Made by a program: the position numbers and the translations under genes. 64,000 bases of DNA from Herpetomonas samuelpessoai. Taxonomy: Eukaryota > Euglenozoa > Kinetoplastea > Trypanosomatida > Trypanosomatidae. A model generated the notes under the pieces. The model saw nothing but the letters and a program-made list of their open reading frames with translations. It made no database searches and was not told the DNA's origin. The stretch covers positions 1 through 64,000 of the forward strand of contig JASAOC010002109.1 in the NCBI GenBank assembly GCA_030849835.1, given 5' to 3'. Below are positions 28,688 to 37,535 of the stretch, piece after piece; within the stretch, counting starts at the first letter, position 1, and every line of letters begins with the position of its first letter.

Positions 28688-30385
28688 TCACGCTGTCCGG
28701 CGTTTCGCCACAATAAGCGCAGCACATTTCTTTTTTGTCGCGGGGGCGCTCGACTCACCCAGGTCCGTCACTATGTAGTGTGTCAGCTCCGCCAGGGTAA
28801 AGTGCTTCATGAGCTGCGCCGCACTCAACGAAGGGTCTCCGATGTGAGGGCCGCTTGCAGACGCCAAGGTAGGCTCGTCAGCTGCTTCTTCCTGTTGTGG
28901 TGGGGTATCTGTCTCCTCACCGTTCTGAGGGATCGGTGAAGACGTGCCTTCGCCTTGACCTTGGCTGCTGTGCAGACGAAGAAGGAGATCGACAATGTCC
29001 GCCTTCTTCGTGACCCGTGTGGCGTCCTTGAGCACTGCTGGTGTCAGGGAGCCTGGCAGGTACACAGAAGGCGGGCGAGGAGACTGCGCGTCCGCTTCTT
29101 GTGACCGCCTGCTGGAATGAGTGGTGGATTCAAGGTCGTTGACACGCGCGGAGGTTTCGGCCACGGCGGCGTTCTCCCACGCCACTTTGTCTTCTGCAGA
29201 AGACTTCGCCAGCGCGGCCAGCTCGCGCACAGCGGCTTTAAGTTCTTGCAACGTGTAATGGTGCTCGAGCTCAAAGGCTGTGATACTGGGGTCCTTCCAC
29301 AGCTTTCGTTTCTCTCGCACAATCTCCACGGGAATGATCGACGGATTCTCTCGCATGTAGCGGTCAATGTTGTCCGCTGTCAGGACCACCTCGCCGTCTT
29401 CTCCTTCCTCCGGTTGCCAGCCTGCGAGGTCGCTGGTTGCCTCTTCCCGTCGCACGCGTTGCGCAGGGCTCTCGCCGCCGTCGGCCGCTGTTGCCGCGAC
29501 CGGGGGCGACGCGTCGGAGGACTCTTCCTCCACATCCACCGTTTCGTGGTTATGCTGATACGCCAACAGAAGCCAATCCTGTGCAATTACCTCCCCCATC
29601 TCGTCTTCTTCGCTGCCTGCGTCCCCTGCGGCACTGCCAGTACCGTTTTGGGCGCCAGGGCCCTTGCTCCACCCTGCCTCCTCGGGAGAAGGGAACACCA
29701 CATCCACGACAAAGTCCGTCAAGGCGAACGGTAGTTCAGCCTTTCGCGCCGCAGCGACCTCGACCACCGCGGGCTGCACCCCGCAGGCGAGCACCAGCCG
29801 CTGGTTGTCCGCCTCTGTGCGTTGCGACATCCACTGATCCACGGCGTCTACAAAGAACTGCTCCACAAACGGGACCTCCGTGACCGTGCGGGTGGTGGGC
29901 ACCGCAAGCGCCTCCTCCAGCCGGCACATGAGGCCCAGCGTGAAGGCGCCTTGCAGCTGCCCCACGAATTGCGGCAGTCCCTTTGGGCTCAGCAGCGAGC
30001 GGCTCCAACGAGTGTCCTCCGGGAGGGCAGGCGCTCTCGATGCCGTTGGCACGTTTGTGCCTTCTGGCAGTGGTGCGTCCGACACGGCCGCCGAGGAGCT
30101 CTTCCGCGGTCCGGCGCCGACCACCTGCAGGAGGGCCTCACGCTCCTTCTCGTCGGTGAAGAGGAAGCCAATGTTCTCACGCAAGGCAACGACACCTGCC
30201 TGGAGAATCTCGCGAATCGCGGCGTTCTCGCCAAATGTGATTTCAGGATGGCGGAACAGCCCCTCGTCGTCAATGTCCTCGCGAAGGTCAAACGCCTGCA
30301 GACCGGTGGAATCGAGGAAGGCAAGCACGCGGAAGAGGGCGTTGCGACGCCACGTGTGTGCGCTATGCGCACCCTTCACAGGCAT
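28688..30385 (-). CDS. Conserved-looking unknown protein with SAP-like C-terminal segments
   Basis: 565 residues. The N-terminal 90 residues are a compact helical domain (RRNALFRVLAFLDSTGLQAF..). A second folded region spans about 125-255 (LPQFVGQLQGAFTLGLM..). An acidic Glu/Asp-rich linker (about 255-325) follows. Near the C-terminus three short segments have the helix-extended-helix look of SAP-type motifs: HHYTLQELKAAVREL, LTPAVLKDATRVTKKADIVDLLL and LMKHFTLAELTHYIV..KKKCAALIV. If these are SAP modules they would suggest nucleic-acid binding, but the match is weak. First ATG used; the lysine/arginine-containing start is not a clear import signal. No known family recognised. Confidence 0.65.
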   Translation of the reverse strand: MPVKGAHSAHTWRRNALFRVLAFLDSTGLQAFDLREDIDDEGLFRHPEITFGENAAIREILQAGVVALRENIGFLFTDEKEREALLQVVGAGPRKSSSAAVSDAPLPEGTNVPTASRAPALPEDTRWSRSLLSPKGLPQFVGQLQGAFTLGLMCRLEEALAVPTTRTVTEVPFVEQFFVDAVDQWMSQRTEADNQRLVLACGVQPAVVEVAAARKAELPFALTDFVVDVVFPSPEEAGWSKGPGAQNGTGSAAGDAGSEEDEMGEVIAQDWLLLAYQHNHETVDVEEESSDASPPVAATAADGGESPAQRVRREEATSDLAGWQPEEGEDGEVVLTADNIDRYMRENPSIIPVEIVREKRKLWKDPSITAFELEHHYTLQELKAAVRELAALAKSSAEDKVAWENAAVAETSARVNDLESTTHSSRRSQEADAQSPRPPSVYLPGSLTPAVLKDATRVTKKADIVDLLLRLHSSQGQGEGTSSPIPQNGEETDTPPQQEEAADEPTLASASGPHIGDPSLSAAQLMKHFTLAELTHYIVTDLGESSAPATKKKCAALIVAKRRTA

Positions 30386-31107
30386 GATGGATGAGGCCAG
30401 GAGATGTGTCTCTGTGTGTCTGTGTACGGGAGTGGCCCTATGATGAATGTTCCCCCAGGCTCACAGGTTATACGAGTGCAGCAAACCACAGAGGCGAACG
30501 CGAAAACAAAAACGTGAATAGTGTCTGCAGATGGCGAGCAGGAATAAACAGTGGCACAGTACTGGCGCTGTAGATTCGATATTTTTGTTCTTTTTTGATG
30601 AAAGCTGTGCCAGCAGTCTGTTCAGCGCGAGAAAAACAAAACTCAGAAATCAACAACAGCAAAAGGAATACGAGCGCGTCAACAAATGATCGCGTGAATG
30701 TGACGGAGAAGACAAACCTCTAAACGAGGCGTTGGGTTCTCTTTGTGTTTCTCGCTTTTGTTGTACACCGTGTGAACGATCGGGTTAGAGATATTGTGAC
30801 ATGGAGAGAGAAAAAAAGAGACAGAGAGATAGACAGGTTATCTTGCATCCGGAAGACGGCACGTATACCTATAAGGTAGAGCGTCGGAGGCCAATGGAGC
30901 CTGTGGACACCCATAATGTCCCATGTGAGATTGCCCCTGCTTTGGCTTCCCTCGTGAATATTCAGTGTGTGCAGTTCTTTACTTGCGCAGTTGAGTGTTA
31001 GGACGAGGCCATGATAGGTGAAACCATACACAAAACAAACTAACATACAGACAAGAGCAGCAACAGCAAACGCTCGCCCACACCCAAGGTGGCTATTCAC
31101 GCGTGTG
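30386..31107. other. Intergenic between two unknown genes
   Basis: No gene seen. A purine-rich plus-strand stretch with GA character at 30802-30835 may be a splice signal. Confidence 0.6.
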
Positions 31108-31821
31108 CTATCCGTCCACAACCCTTCGTTTCAAAGCAAACGACACGAGCTCGTACGTTGACGCCGCTCCTGCGACTTCGGTGTCTTCCTGCAGGACAAC
31201 AATGCGCCGCCGTTTCATCAGCAGTGGCGCCACCGGTCGTCGCGTGGGAGGTGCCTTCTTTGCGACACATAGCAATGAGCAGGGCGGGAGAAGCTCACCA
31301 GAAGACACGCTTCGTAACAGGACATTGTCTTGCGCGGTAAGCGCTGTCAAGTCAACAAAGCGAATCGTCTTCACAGGAGCACCCAAGGAAGAAGAGGACG
31401 AGGTAGGGTGATCGCGTGCCTCACCCTCCGGGACCACCACCCGCTTGGATGTCCGCGTAGAGCAGGCTCGCACACCTGTCGCACTGGAGACAGGCTCCCC
31501 AGCCGCCACCTGGCATGCCAGCACGGGCAGATGGTGCACAGCCGCCGTGGGCCGCCCTGTCTGCTTGACCTTGCTGTGATCCGGCGTTGGCACCGACACC
31601 ACCACCTCACCGCTGGTCGCATGCACCCCAGGTGGCAGGGAAGAGGAGTGCGTGTCCACCGCCTTCTCGTTGACATGAACGTTACCTTGGGCACAATGCA
31701 TCTCCACTGTGTCAAGGCAGCGTGTGTACGCGGTGAGTTCCACCGGATGGGCAGGGGCGACAGTTCGCAGCGGGCGAACGGAGAGGCGTAGCGTCACCCC
31801 TTTGGTGTGAACCGCTTGCAT
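31108..31821 (-). CDS. Unknown 237-residue protein
   Basis: Not recognised. It begins MQAVHTKGVTLRLSVRPLRTV and ends with a strand-rich basic segment (KRRRIVVLQED..YELVSFALKRR). Val and Thr are frequent, suggesting a beta-rich fold, and a Ser-rich linker lies about residue 140. There is no import signal, coiled coil or transmembrane helix. The ATG at 31819-31821 is the first in frame. The length and lack of an alternative gene in this interval support it, but nothing in the sequence assigns a role. Confidence 0.5.
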   Translation of the reverse strand: MQAVHTKGVTLRLSVRPLRTVAPAHPVELTAYTRCLDTVEMHCAQGNVHVNEKAVDTHSSSLPPGVHATSGEVVVSVPTPDHSKVKQTGRPTAAVHHLPVLACQVAAGEPVSSATGVRACSTRTSKRVVVPEGEARDHPTSSSSSLGAPVKTIRFVDLTALTAQDNVLLRSVSSGELLPPCSLLCVAKKAPPTRRPVAPLLMKRRRIVVLQEDTEVAGAASTYELVSFALKRRVVDG

Positions 31822-32343
31822 CGAGGGAATTAACTTGTTTTTTTTCTGTTGTTATGGAAGCAGAATACGTAATAGGAAACAGCGCGGCGGGGGAGGAGGG
31901 GAGAGACGACGAATTAGATCCGTGAAAGAATGACACAGCGCAGGCAGTTTCATAGCACTCACTCAGCAGGTCCACTTTGTGGTGCACACATACAGCGTGA
32001 AGGGTTTCCACATGGACAACTGTTGCATTTTTGCTCGTTTCTTTGTTCTTTCCTCCAAGACACGGAGGCATCCATTTTTTTCTTTTTTTAACGAGATCTT
32101 CTGTTCAACTAGTTGTGCGGGGTTCTATGAAACAAAATCGAAAGCACCAAAGGGAGGGATAGGAAAGGGGGGAACAACGCGCATTCACGTATTCGTGCGT
32201 ATATGATTCACCTCCCATGGATGGAAACACGTCTCTCAAAACCAGAGAGAGAGAAAAAAAAAAGAAAGGTGGGGACGCCTCCAACCAAGGGCATTCATTG
32301 TCGCACCGTCACTTCTTTCGCTTTCGTTCTTCCTTTTTGCGCG
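31822..32343. other. Intergenic upstream of the 237-residue unknown
   Basis: Nothing beyond short T- and A-runs (31832-31840; 32255-32267). Confidence 0.6.
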
Positions 32344-34131
32344 TCAACGCTGCTCGCGGTTCTCATAGGCCCAAAACGAAAGGCAATCCACAAGCAGAGC
32401 GACGAACAGGCCTGCCTGAGGGGAGGCAATAAATTCCTCGCGCGTGATCCGGAGCGGCTCGGCCGTCGGGATTAGGTCGAACACCTCCTGAATCACCGTC
32501 TCCCGCGTGGGCACGTCCAGTCCAGCCGAGACGAGCTTCGCGTGCGTCTCGCGGAAGAAGTAGTTCGCCGTCATGGCGGTTACCACGCCGTCACCGCGCA
32601 GGTCGAGGATATTCCAGAGGAACGTGGGTCGGCTGCACTGGGGTAGCATTTCCACTGCAATCACAAAGTCCACAAACTTGCGGTAGTCCATTTCCGACTT
32701 GGCCATCATCACGTTGGTCTCGAAGAAGCGGTCAATAAAGAGGGTGCACAAGGGGCTCACGTCCAGGGGCAGGCCATCGTCAATGACGGTGGGGAGGCCT
32801 TTCTTGTAGCGCCGCAGGTTTTCTGCGTTGAGGGTGCCCTCGTTTCGCGTGTCGAGGAGGAGGAACTTTTCGTAGAGCTGCTGGGTGGCCATGAGGCCAA
32901 ACCAATTGCGCGGGTTGTCCTCGGTGAGGAGTTGCAGACTCACCCACTCATCCATCACGGCGCTCTGCAGGAGGGCGTCAATGCGCACGACGCCGCGGTT
33001 GCAGGGGTCGAGGTCCCAAAAGAGCCGGCGGCTCGCGGTGCAGCAGTAAAACGGGAGGACTTCCTCTGACATGTTTCGCAGCGCCGCCATGCGTGAGACG
33101 AGATCACGCACGTAGCTCTCCATCTCGTCCTCGGACAGACGGCCGTCCCCGTTGGTATCCCACATGACGAGCTCCGCCTCGCACTTCACCAGGGAGACCT
33201 TCTTTCCAAACACCTGGTAGAGCACCTTGATGTCCACCGCGTCAGGGGCCACGGTGCTTCGGGGGCAGGAGAGGAAGAGCTCCATGGTTGGCCTGGGTGG
33301 CCTCACAATGGGAAGGAACAAGACGTTGCCGAGGGGCGTGGCGTCATCGACAGGCCGCTGCAGGCTCTCGCTGGCGTTTGGACGTCGCCGTGCTCTGCCG
33401 GTGCGCGGGGATGGGAGAGAGGGGGATGAGGAAGATGCGTACGAGGGTGCGCCATCACTCCTCCGGATTGCCGGGCTCGCTTCCCGTGCAGATGACGAGC
33501 CTGCCACCACCCCTTCGCCGCTGTGGGTGAGTGGGTTGTCTCCTTGCGGCTGGAGTAAGGCGCCGTCGTGGCTGCTGCGGTGACTCTGCGAGCTGCTCGT
33601 CGTGCCTTGGCCAAGGACAGCGTCGTCGCCGTCCACGGTGGGATCGGCCGCACTGAATTCGTCGCGTGCCCATGCTTGGAAGCGGGCCATCACGTCTTTA
33701 TACTCGGCCGCGGTCACAAAGGATCGGTTCTGCTCACTCAGCAGTTCCCACAGCTTGGCATGCATGCGGTCGAGCTTTTCAATTTCACGGAATCGGAGGT
33801 TCAGCTCAAAGGACTTGCTGGTGTCGCGCAGCAGACGGAGGGCACCCTCGGCGACGGGGTCGCGAGCGCGTAGGTAGAGAGGAGGGAGATACCCCACCGC
33901 CCCATGTCCACCCGCCGTCTTCTTCATCGCCCGCTCCGCTGCAAGGGCGCTGTTGATGCGGGTGATTTCTGTCGTGTAGGCGGCCTCCACAACATCTGCG
34001 GTCGTAGTGGTAGGGCCATGGGCGGCTTCGCTCTGCGCGGCGGCGCGACGAAAGGCTGCCGTGGCCCGTGAAATGATCGATAGCGATGGCGTCGACGAGG
34101 ACGCCGCGGGAGGTTCGGATGGGCTAGTCAT
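32344..34131 (-). CDS. PPP2R3C/TONNEAU2(FASS)-like PP2A B''-type regulatory subunit
   Basis: 595 residues. One canonical EF-hand loop, DTNGDGRLSEDE (325-336), is followed by the block LPFYCCTASRRLFWDLDPCNRGVVRI, then NWFGLMATQQLYEKFLLLDTRNEGTL, MDYRKFVDFVIAVE, WNILDLRGDGVVT, and the C-terminal FVALLVDCLSFWAYENRE. The same order and spacing occur in human PPP2R3C and plant TON2/FASS (FYC..A..FF..DP; NWFSL; FLALD; MDFDSFLDFVLALE; LDLQGRGFLT; GFWAHDNRE). These subunits target protein phosphatase 2A to centrosomes, basal bodies or cortical microtubules. A Ser-rich insert (165-265) makes this protein longer than the roughly 450-480 residues usual. The ATG at 34129-34131 is the only one before the conserved part; the longer frame needs a GTG. 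Confidence 0.85.
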   Translation of the reverse strand: MTSPSEPPAASSSTPSLSIISRATAAFRRAAAQSEAAHGPTTTTADVVEAAYTTEITRINSALAAERAMKKTAGGHGAVGYLPPLYLRARDPVAEGALRLLRDTSKSFELNLRFREIEKLDRMHAKLWELLSEQNRSFVTAAEYKDVMARFQAWARDEFSAADPTVDGDDAVLGQGTTSSSQSHRSSHDGALLQPQGDNPLTHSGEGVVAGSSSAREASPAIRRSDGAPSYASSSSPSLPSPRTGRARRRPNASESLQRPVDDATPLGNVLFLPIVRPPRPTMELFLSCPRSTVAPDAVDIKVLYQVFGKKVSLVKCEAELVMWDTNGDGRLSEDEMESYVRDLVSRMAALRNMSEEVLPFYCCTASRRLFWDLDPCNRGVVRIDALLQSAVMDEWVSLQLLTEDNPRNWFGLMATQQLYEKFLLLDTRNEGTLNAENLRRYKKGLPTVIDDGLPLDVSPLCTLFIDRFFETNVMMAKSEMDYRKFVDFVIAVEMLPQCSRPTFLWNILDLRGDGVVTAMTANYFFRETHAKLVSAGLDVPTRETVIQEVFDLIPTAEPLRITREEFIASPQAGLFVALLVDCLSFWAYENREQR

Positions 34132-34785
34132 ACGGCGTGGATTCGGTGCCGATTCAATGGAAAGGAGTGAGGAGAAAGAAGTAGAAAGATAGAAGACAGA
34201 GAGAGACAGAGAGACGATACAAGAAACGCTGGCCTGCCGATCTACAGGGTGAGTGCCAAAGAAGGAGGGAAAGAACGAAAGAAACGATTTGCGCCGCTCG
34301 TGCTGCTGCCGAGCCGCTGATAGCAACAGCAACAATAAAGTTCTGGAGGATAAACAGGGGAATATGTATGAGCGGGATAAATAAAACTCCACCTTTCTAA
34401 CTTGTTTCTGACACAGCTATTCTGGAAAAGGAGAAGGAAAAAAAAGGAGGAGTTGTGAAGAGTGCTGTGAAGTCAAAGAGACGCTTCTTGTGCTTGGGGA
34501 GTGATGCGCATCGAATGCATCTCTCATTCTCACCCATGTATCGGTCTCGCTTCTTGGTGTGCTAATTCGCATGCTTTACGGAAGTCAACCTTCTTTGCTT
34601 TGAAACACCATGAACGCAAATGCGCGGAGCGGTAGTTTGTCGTATCGCTGCAAACGGAAAATAACCAATAGACGTCATTTCAATGAGGAGTGGAAGGATT
34701 TTTTTTTTGTTGTTGCGAATAACATTCGAGCGATGTTCTTCTTTTCCTCGTCCTTGTCGTTTTCGCCCAGCGAAGACCGACGCCG
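34132..34785. other. Intergenic upstream of the PP2A regulatory gene
   Basis: Purine-rich plus strand at 34150-34290 and a T-run at 34700-34708. No gene seen. Confidence 0.65.
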
Positions 34786-35274
34786 TTAGATCTTCACATA
34801 CTTGACCTTGCTGTGTAACACGGCGTACTCCTTTACGTGTCGATGGGTGTAGTCGGCGTAGGAGCGATCGGCCAGGTCTCGAATGTACAACCACAACATC
34901 ACCGCCACCGGCATAAAGGACCAAAAGGAGTCGCGCCGCGCGCGCTCGGGGAACGCCGCCTGCGCTTGTCGTATCCTCGCCACGCGCTCCCGAACCGTCT
35001 GCACTGCCGCGCTGTTAGCCGCCGTGTAGGCCTGCAACTGCTGTTCGTACACTCGCAGCGCATCCGCATACGACGGCGGGCGAGACGCGCTGCCGCCCTG
35101 GTGGTGCTGGTGGTGATGCGGTGGCTGTGGAGGTGCCGGATACGGTGTGTGGGAGGAGGCAGCCGATGAGGACGAGGGCGGTGGGGGAAATACGTCTGCG
35201 CCGAGAGGGCCGGCTCCAATAAACGTCCGCGCTGCGTTCGGTGTGGTTGCCAGCTGACGACACAATCGGCGCAT
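34786..35274 (-). CDS. Small single-pass mitochondrial membrane protein, unknown
   Basis: 162 residues. Starting at the ATG 35272-35274 it reads MRRLCRQLATTPNAARTF, a typical mitochondrial presequence; the longer frame begins with a GTG. A Pro/Ser/His-rich linker (about 30-65) is followed by an amphipathic helix with regular Gln/Arg/Ala (DALRVYEQQLQAYTAANSAA..RERVARIRQ) and one hydrophobic segment (FWSFMPVAVMLWLYI, about 117-131), then a short polar tail. The design resembles accessory subunits of inner-membrane complexes such as respiratory complexes or ATP synthase, but no specific family is recognised. Confidence 0.65.
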   Translation of the reverse strand: MRRLCRQLATTPNAARTFIGAGPLGADVFPPPPSSSSAASSHTPYPAPPQPPHHHQHHQGGSASRPPSYADALRVYEQQLQAYTAANSAAVQTVRERVARIRQAQAAFPERARRDSFWSFMPVAVMLWLYIRDLADRSYADYTHRHVKEYAVLHSKVKYVKI

Positions 35275-35627
35275 GCTTCTCTTTAATGTTGTGTAGCCGT
35301 CTTTGGTTTCCTTCTTGGGGGAACAGACCGTTGGCTGTGGGGTACTCCTCACCACAGAGCCGTGATGTGGCGGTGCGTGGGCAGTTTCACGAATATGGTA
35401 GTGACCCTAGGATATACATTTCAAAACAATAAAGTAGCGGAGGAGGAGGAGAAGGAGTGAAATGTGATGCGGTGAGGGGGGGGGGGCGAGGGGAGAAAAG
35501 ATCTTCCGTAAATATATGTATCCCGTCATTAGATTCAAGGAAGGGACCCATCTCTAGTAGGTTTACCCGATCCGATGCTTGTATTCTCCTAAATGGCTTT
35601 GAAGCTGCTTCATGTACGTTTGATTCC

Positions 35628-35649
35628 TATTATTATTATTATTATTATT
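35628..35649 (+). repeat. ATT trinucleotide microsatellite
   Basis: About seven perfect TAT/ATT units. Confidence 0.9.
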
Positions 35650-36007
35650 CGCCGGTGAAATTCCTTTCCCTCTGTAAAAAAGGAAAAGAGAAGGCGAAGG
35701 GTAGCTAGCTCCACGCACATCAGTGAATGTCCGATGCGCGTGCCACTCCACGTCCGACCACACTGTCCATGTCTACGACTCTTCTTCCTACCTTTGGCGC
35801 GGCGGAGGCACATTGAAGAGATACCTTTCTTTGTGTTTTGCGGCCTTCACAACGCAAGACACAAACTCCAACGCAGCACGTTGACGCCTTCTCACCTCCT
35901 TCTGAAAACACACTCAGTACACTGAGGAGCTCCAAAATACACAACACACAACACACAACCCACAAAGCCTTCACTGCATTCCACAATCAGATGTAAGTTG
36001 AGAAAGA

Positions 36008-36076
36008 TTTCGGTCAGTGGACGATCCGAAAAATAGATGCGTTTAGGGTCTTTCGTATTTGAATCATCACTTGGAA
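36008..36076 (-). ncRNA. Candidate C/D-box snoRNA, copy 1
   Basis: On the minus strand a C box GTGATGA (36064-36070) and a D box CTGA (36014-36017) are 46 bases apart. The interior shares the block ACGCATCTATTTTTCGGA with the second unit at 36231-36301. A conserved pair GAAAGA/TCTTTC inside and just after the unit could form a stem instead. The terminal stem outside the boxes is weak and I could not name an rRNA target, so confidence is limited. Ends are approximate. Confidence 0.4.
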
Positions 36077-36230
36077 CACACTACACAGCTGCCATCCTCT
36101 TCGGTCGTTTCACAACTGTCTCTCTCTCTCTCTCACCTTACGTAGCTATTTGTAAAGATATTTCACCTCCTGTACCGCGTCCGCGTTCGCCTAGTCAGAC
36201 CTCATTCCTCTCGGAACAAGTGTTTTGGAA

Positions 36231-36301
36231 AGATATCAGTCAGAGACGGCTCCGAAAAATAGATGCGTTATTGTCTTTCTTGAGTGGATCATCATTAGCC
36301 G
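36231..36301 (-). ncRNA. Candidate C/D-box snoRNA, copy 2
   Basis: Paralogue of the unit at 36008-36076. The minus strand has C box ATGATGA (36289-36295) and D box CTGA (36240-36243, with a second CTGA directly after it). The interior block and the flanking GAAAGAC and ATCTTTC are kept while the bases next to the D box differ (CGGAGCCGTCT here, CGGATCGTCCA in copy 1), as expected if the guides diverged. Kinetoplastid snoRNAs typically occur as repeated clusters inside polycistronic units. Ends are approximate. Confidence 0.4.
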
Positions 36302-37535
36302 AACCCATTCTTAAAGGCATGCTATTGACGCCACAACTGGTAAGTTTTTATTTATTTATTAAACGTTTTTACTCTAGTGAAGGTTGTTTGAAATCAAGGG
36401 ATAGAGAGGGTACCACAGAAAAAGTGAATGTTTGCATGTTTCCCTTTATTCAACCCCGTTCCTGTGTTTTCACCTGTTGGCGCACCCATGCGTGCGACCG
36501 ATACACCACATGACCTATTTCGACGACGCAGCGTCAAGTGAAGCGCACCGATGCTCCTGTGCTTCATGCAGACCATCTTACCATGGACATTTCTGTTCTG
36601 TTTTAAATTTGTTCTGTTATTCTACCCTCGCGGAGATGGCCTCCGCCGCAACACCAAGGGAGATTGATGCGGGTAGCTGTTCCCGTAGGAAAAGAATATA
36701 GAAGGTGCAACGAATCGAGCAACTGTAATGAGAGAAAAAAAAAGAGCAAATATAAAGCCTACAGCGCGAGACGACGAGAACAGGGAAGGGCAGGCCACCA
36801 CTGAAAACTGGTGTGCCAGTGATATAATGTTTTTCTTTGGATACAGAATTTTTTTTTTTTTCATGTCTGCCTGATGACAAGGACGTGGTCAGGCGCAGTG
36901 AGAAAGCGGTGTGGTTGAGGAGAAGAGTACATTTCGAGGGACGTGTCGCAGATGTATGCATGTTTGCCATACCTGTTAGCGAGGAACAGGTGAGGGAGTG
37001 AGGTGGGGTGAGAGAGAGAGGGGGAACAAATCAGTGGGAAGGGTTCCGAAAGCGGGAGACAATGTGTAGGGAGGATGCAAGTTAAACAAGATTGGGAAGA
37101 AAGCATCCGTGTCTAAGGTACAGTGAATTCAATGGAGGATAACACACGAACGAGATTTCACGCTCACTCATGAAGTTTGGCTTTGAGCATGAACGCCACA
37201 GGAGAGGAGCGAAAAATAATAAACAAAGGGAGAGAAGGAAAAGAGGAGATGGCACGCAGGCAGTCGTATCCAAGAGGAAATATTCCACACAGTGCCCAGG
37301 AAGAAAGGTCCGCTCGTGTACCAAAATAAAAGCGGATGAAGGTGAAAAAATAAAGGAACATGCATCCAAGGCAATGTATTCTCGATACAGAAACATCTCA
37401 TAAGAAACGAGGAAAACAGGAAGGAGTTGAGGATGCCCCCTGGCAATTCCTAAAGAGCTATCGCAACAGTGGGGCGGAAAAGAGGGTTTGCGCGCTGTAC
37501 GTGCGAGAGCGGAGAGGGTGAGGCGATATGCGTGA

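Larger units (their letters stand above)
35275..37535. other. Long intergenic region with candidate small RNAs
   Basis: 2.3 kb without a protein gene, unusually long for this window. It contains a G-run (35475-35486), an ATT microsatellite, a CT repeat (36117-36134), two related units that look like C/D snoRNA genes, and a TTTA-type repeat (36347-36360). The right half (36.6-37.5 kb) shows only purine-rich plus-strand DNA. Confidence 0.6.

Noticed and set aside
34132-34392. Hydrophobic N-terminal extension of the PP2A regulator
   Set aside because: Starts only with GTG and has no Met until the chosen ATG; it is 5' UTR.
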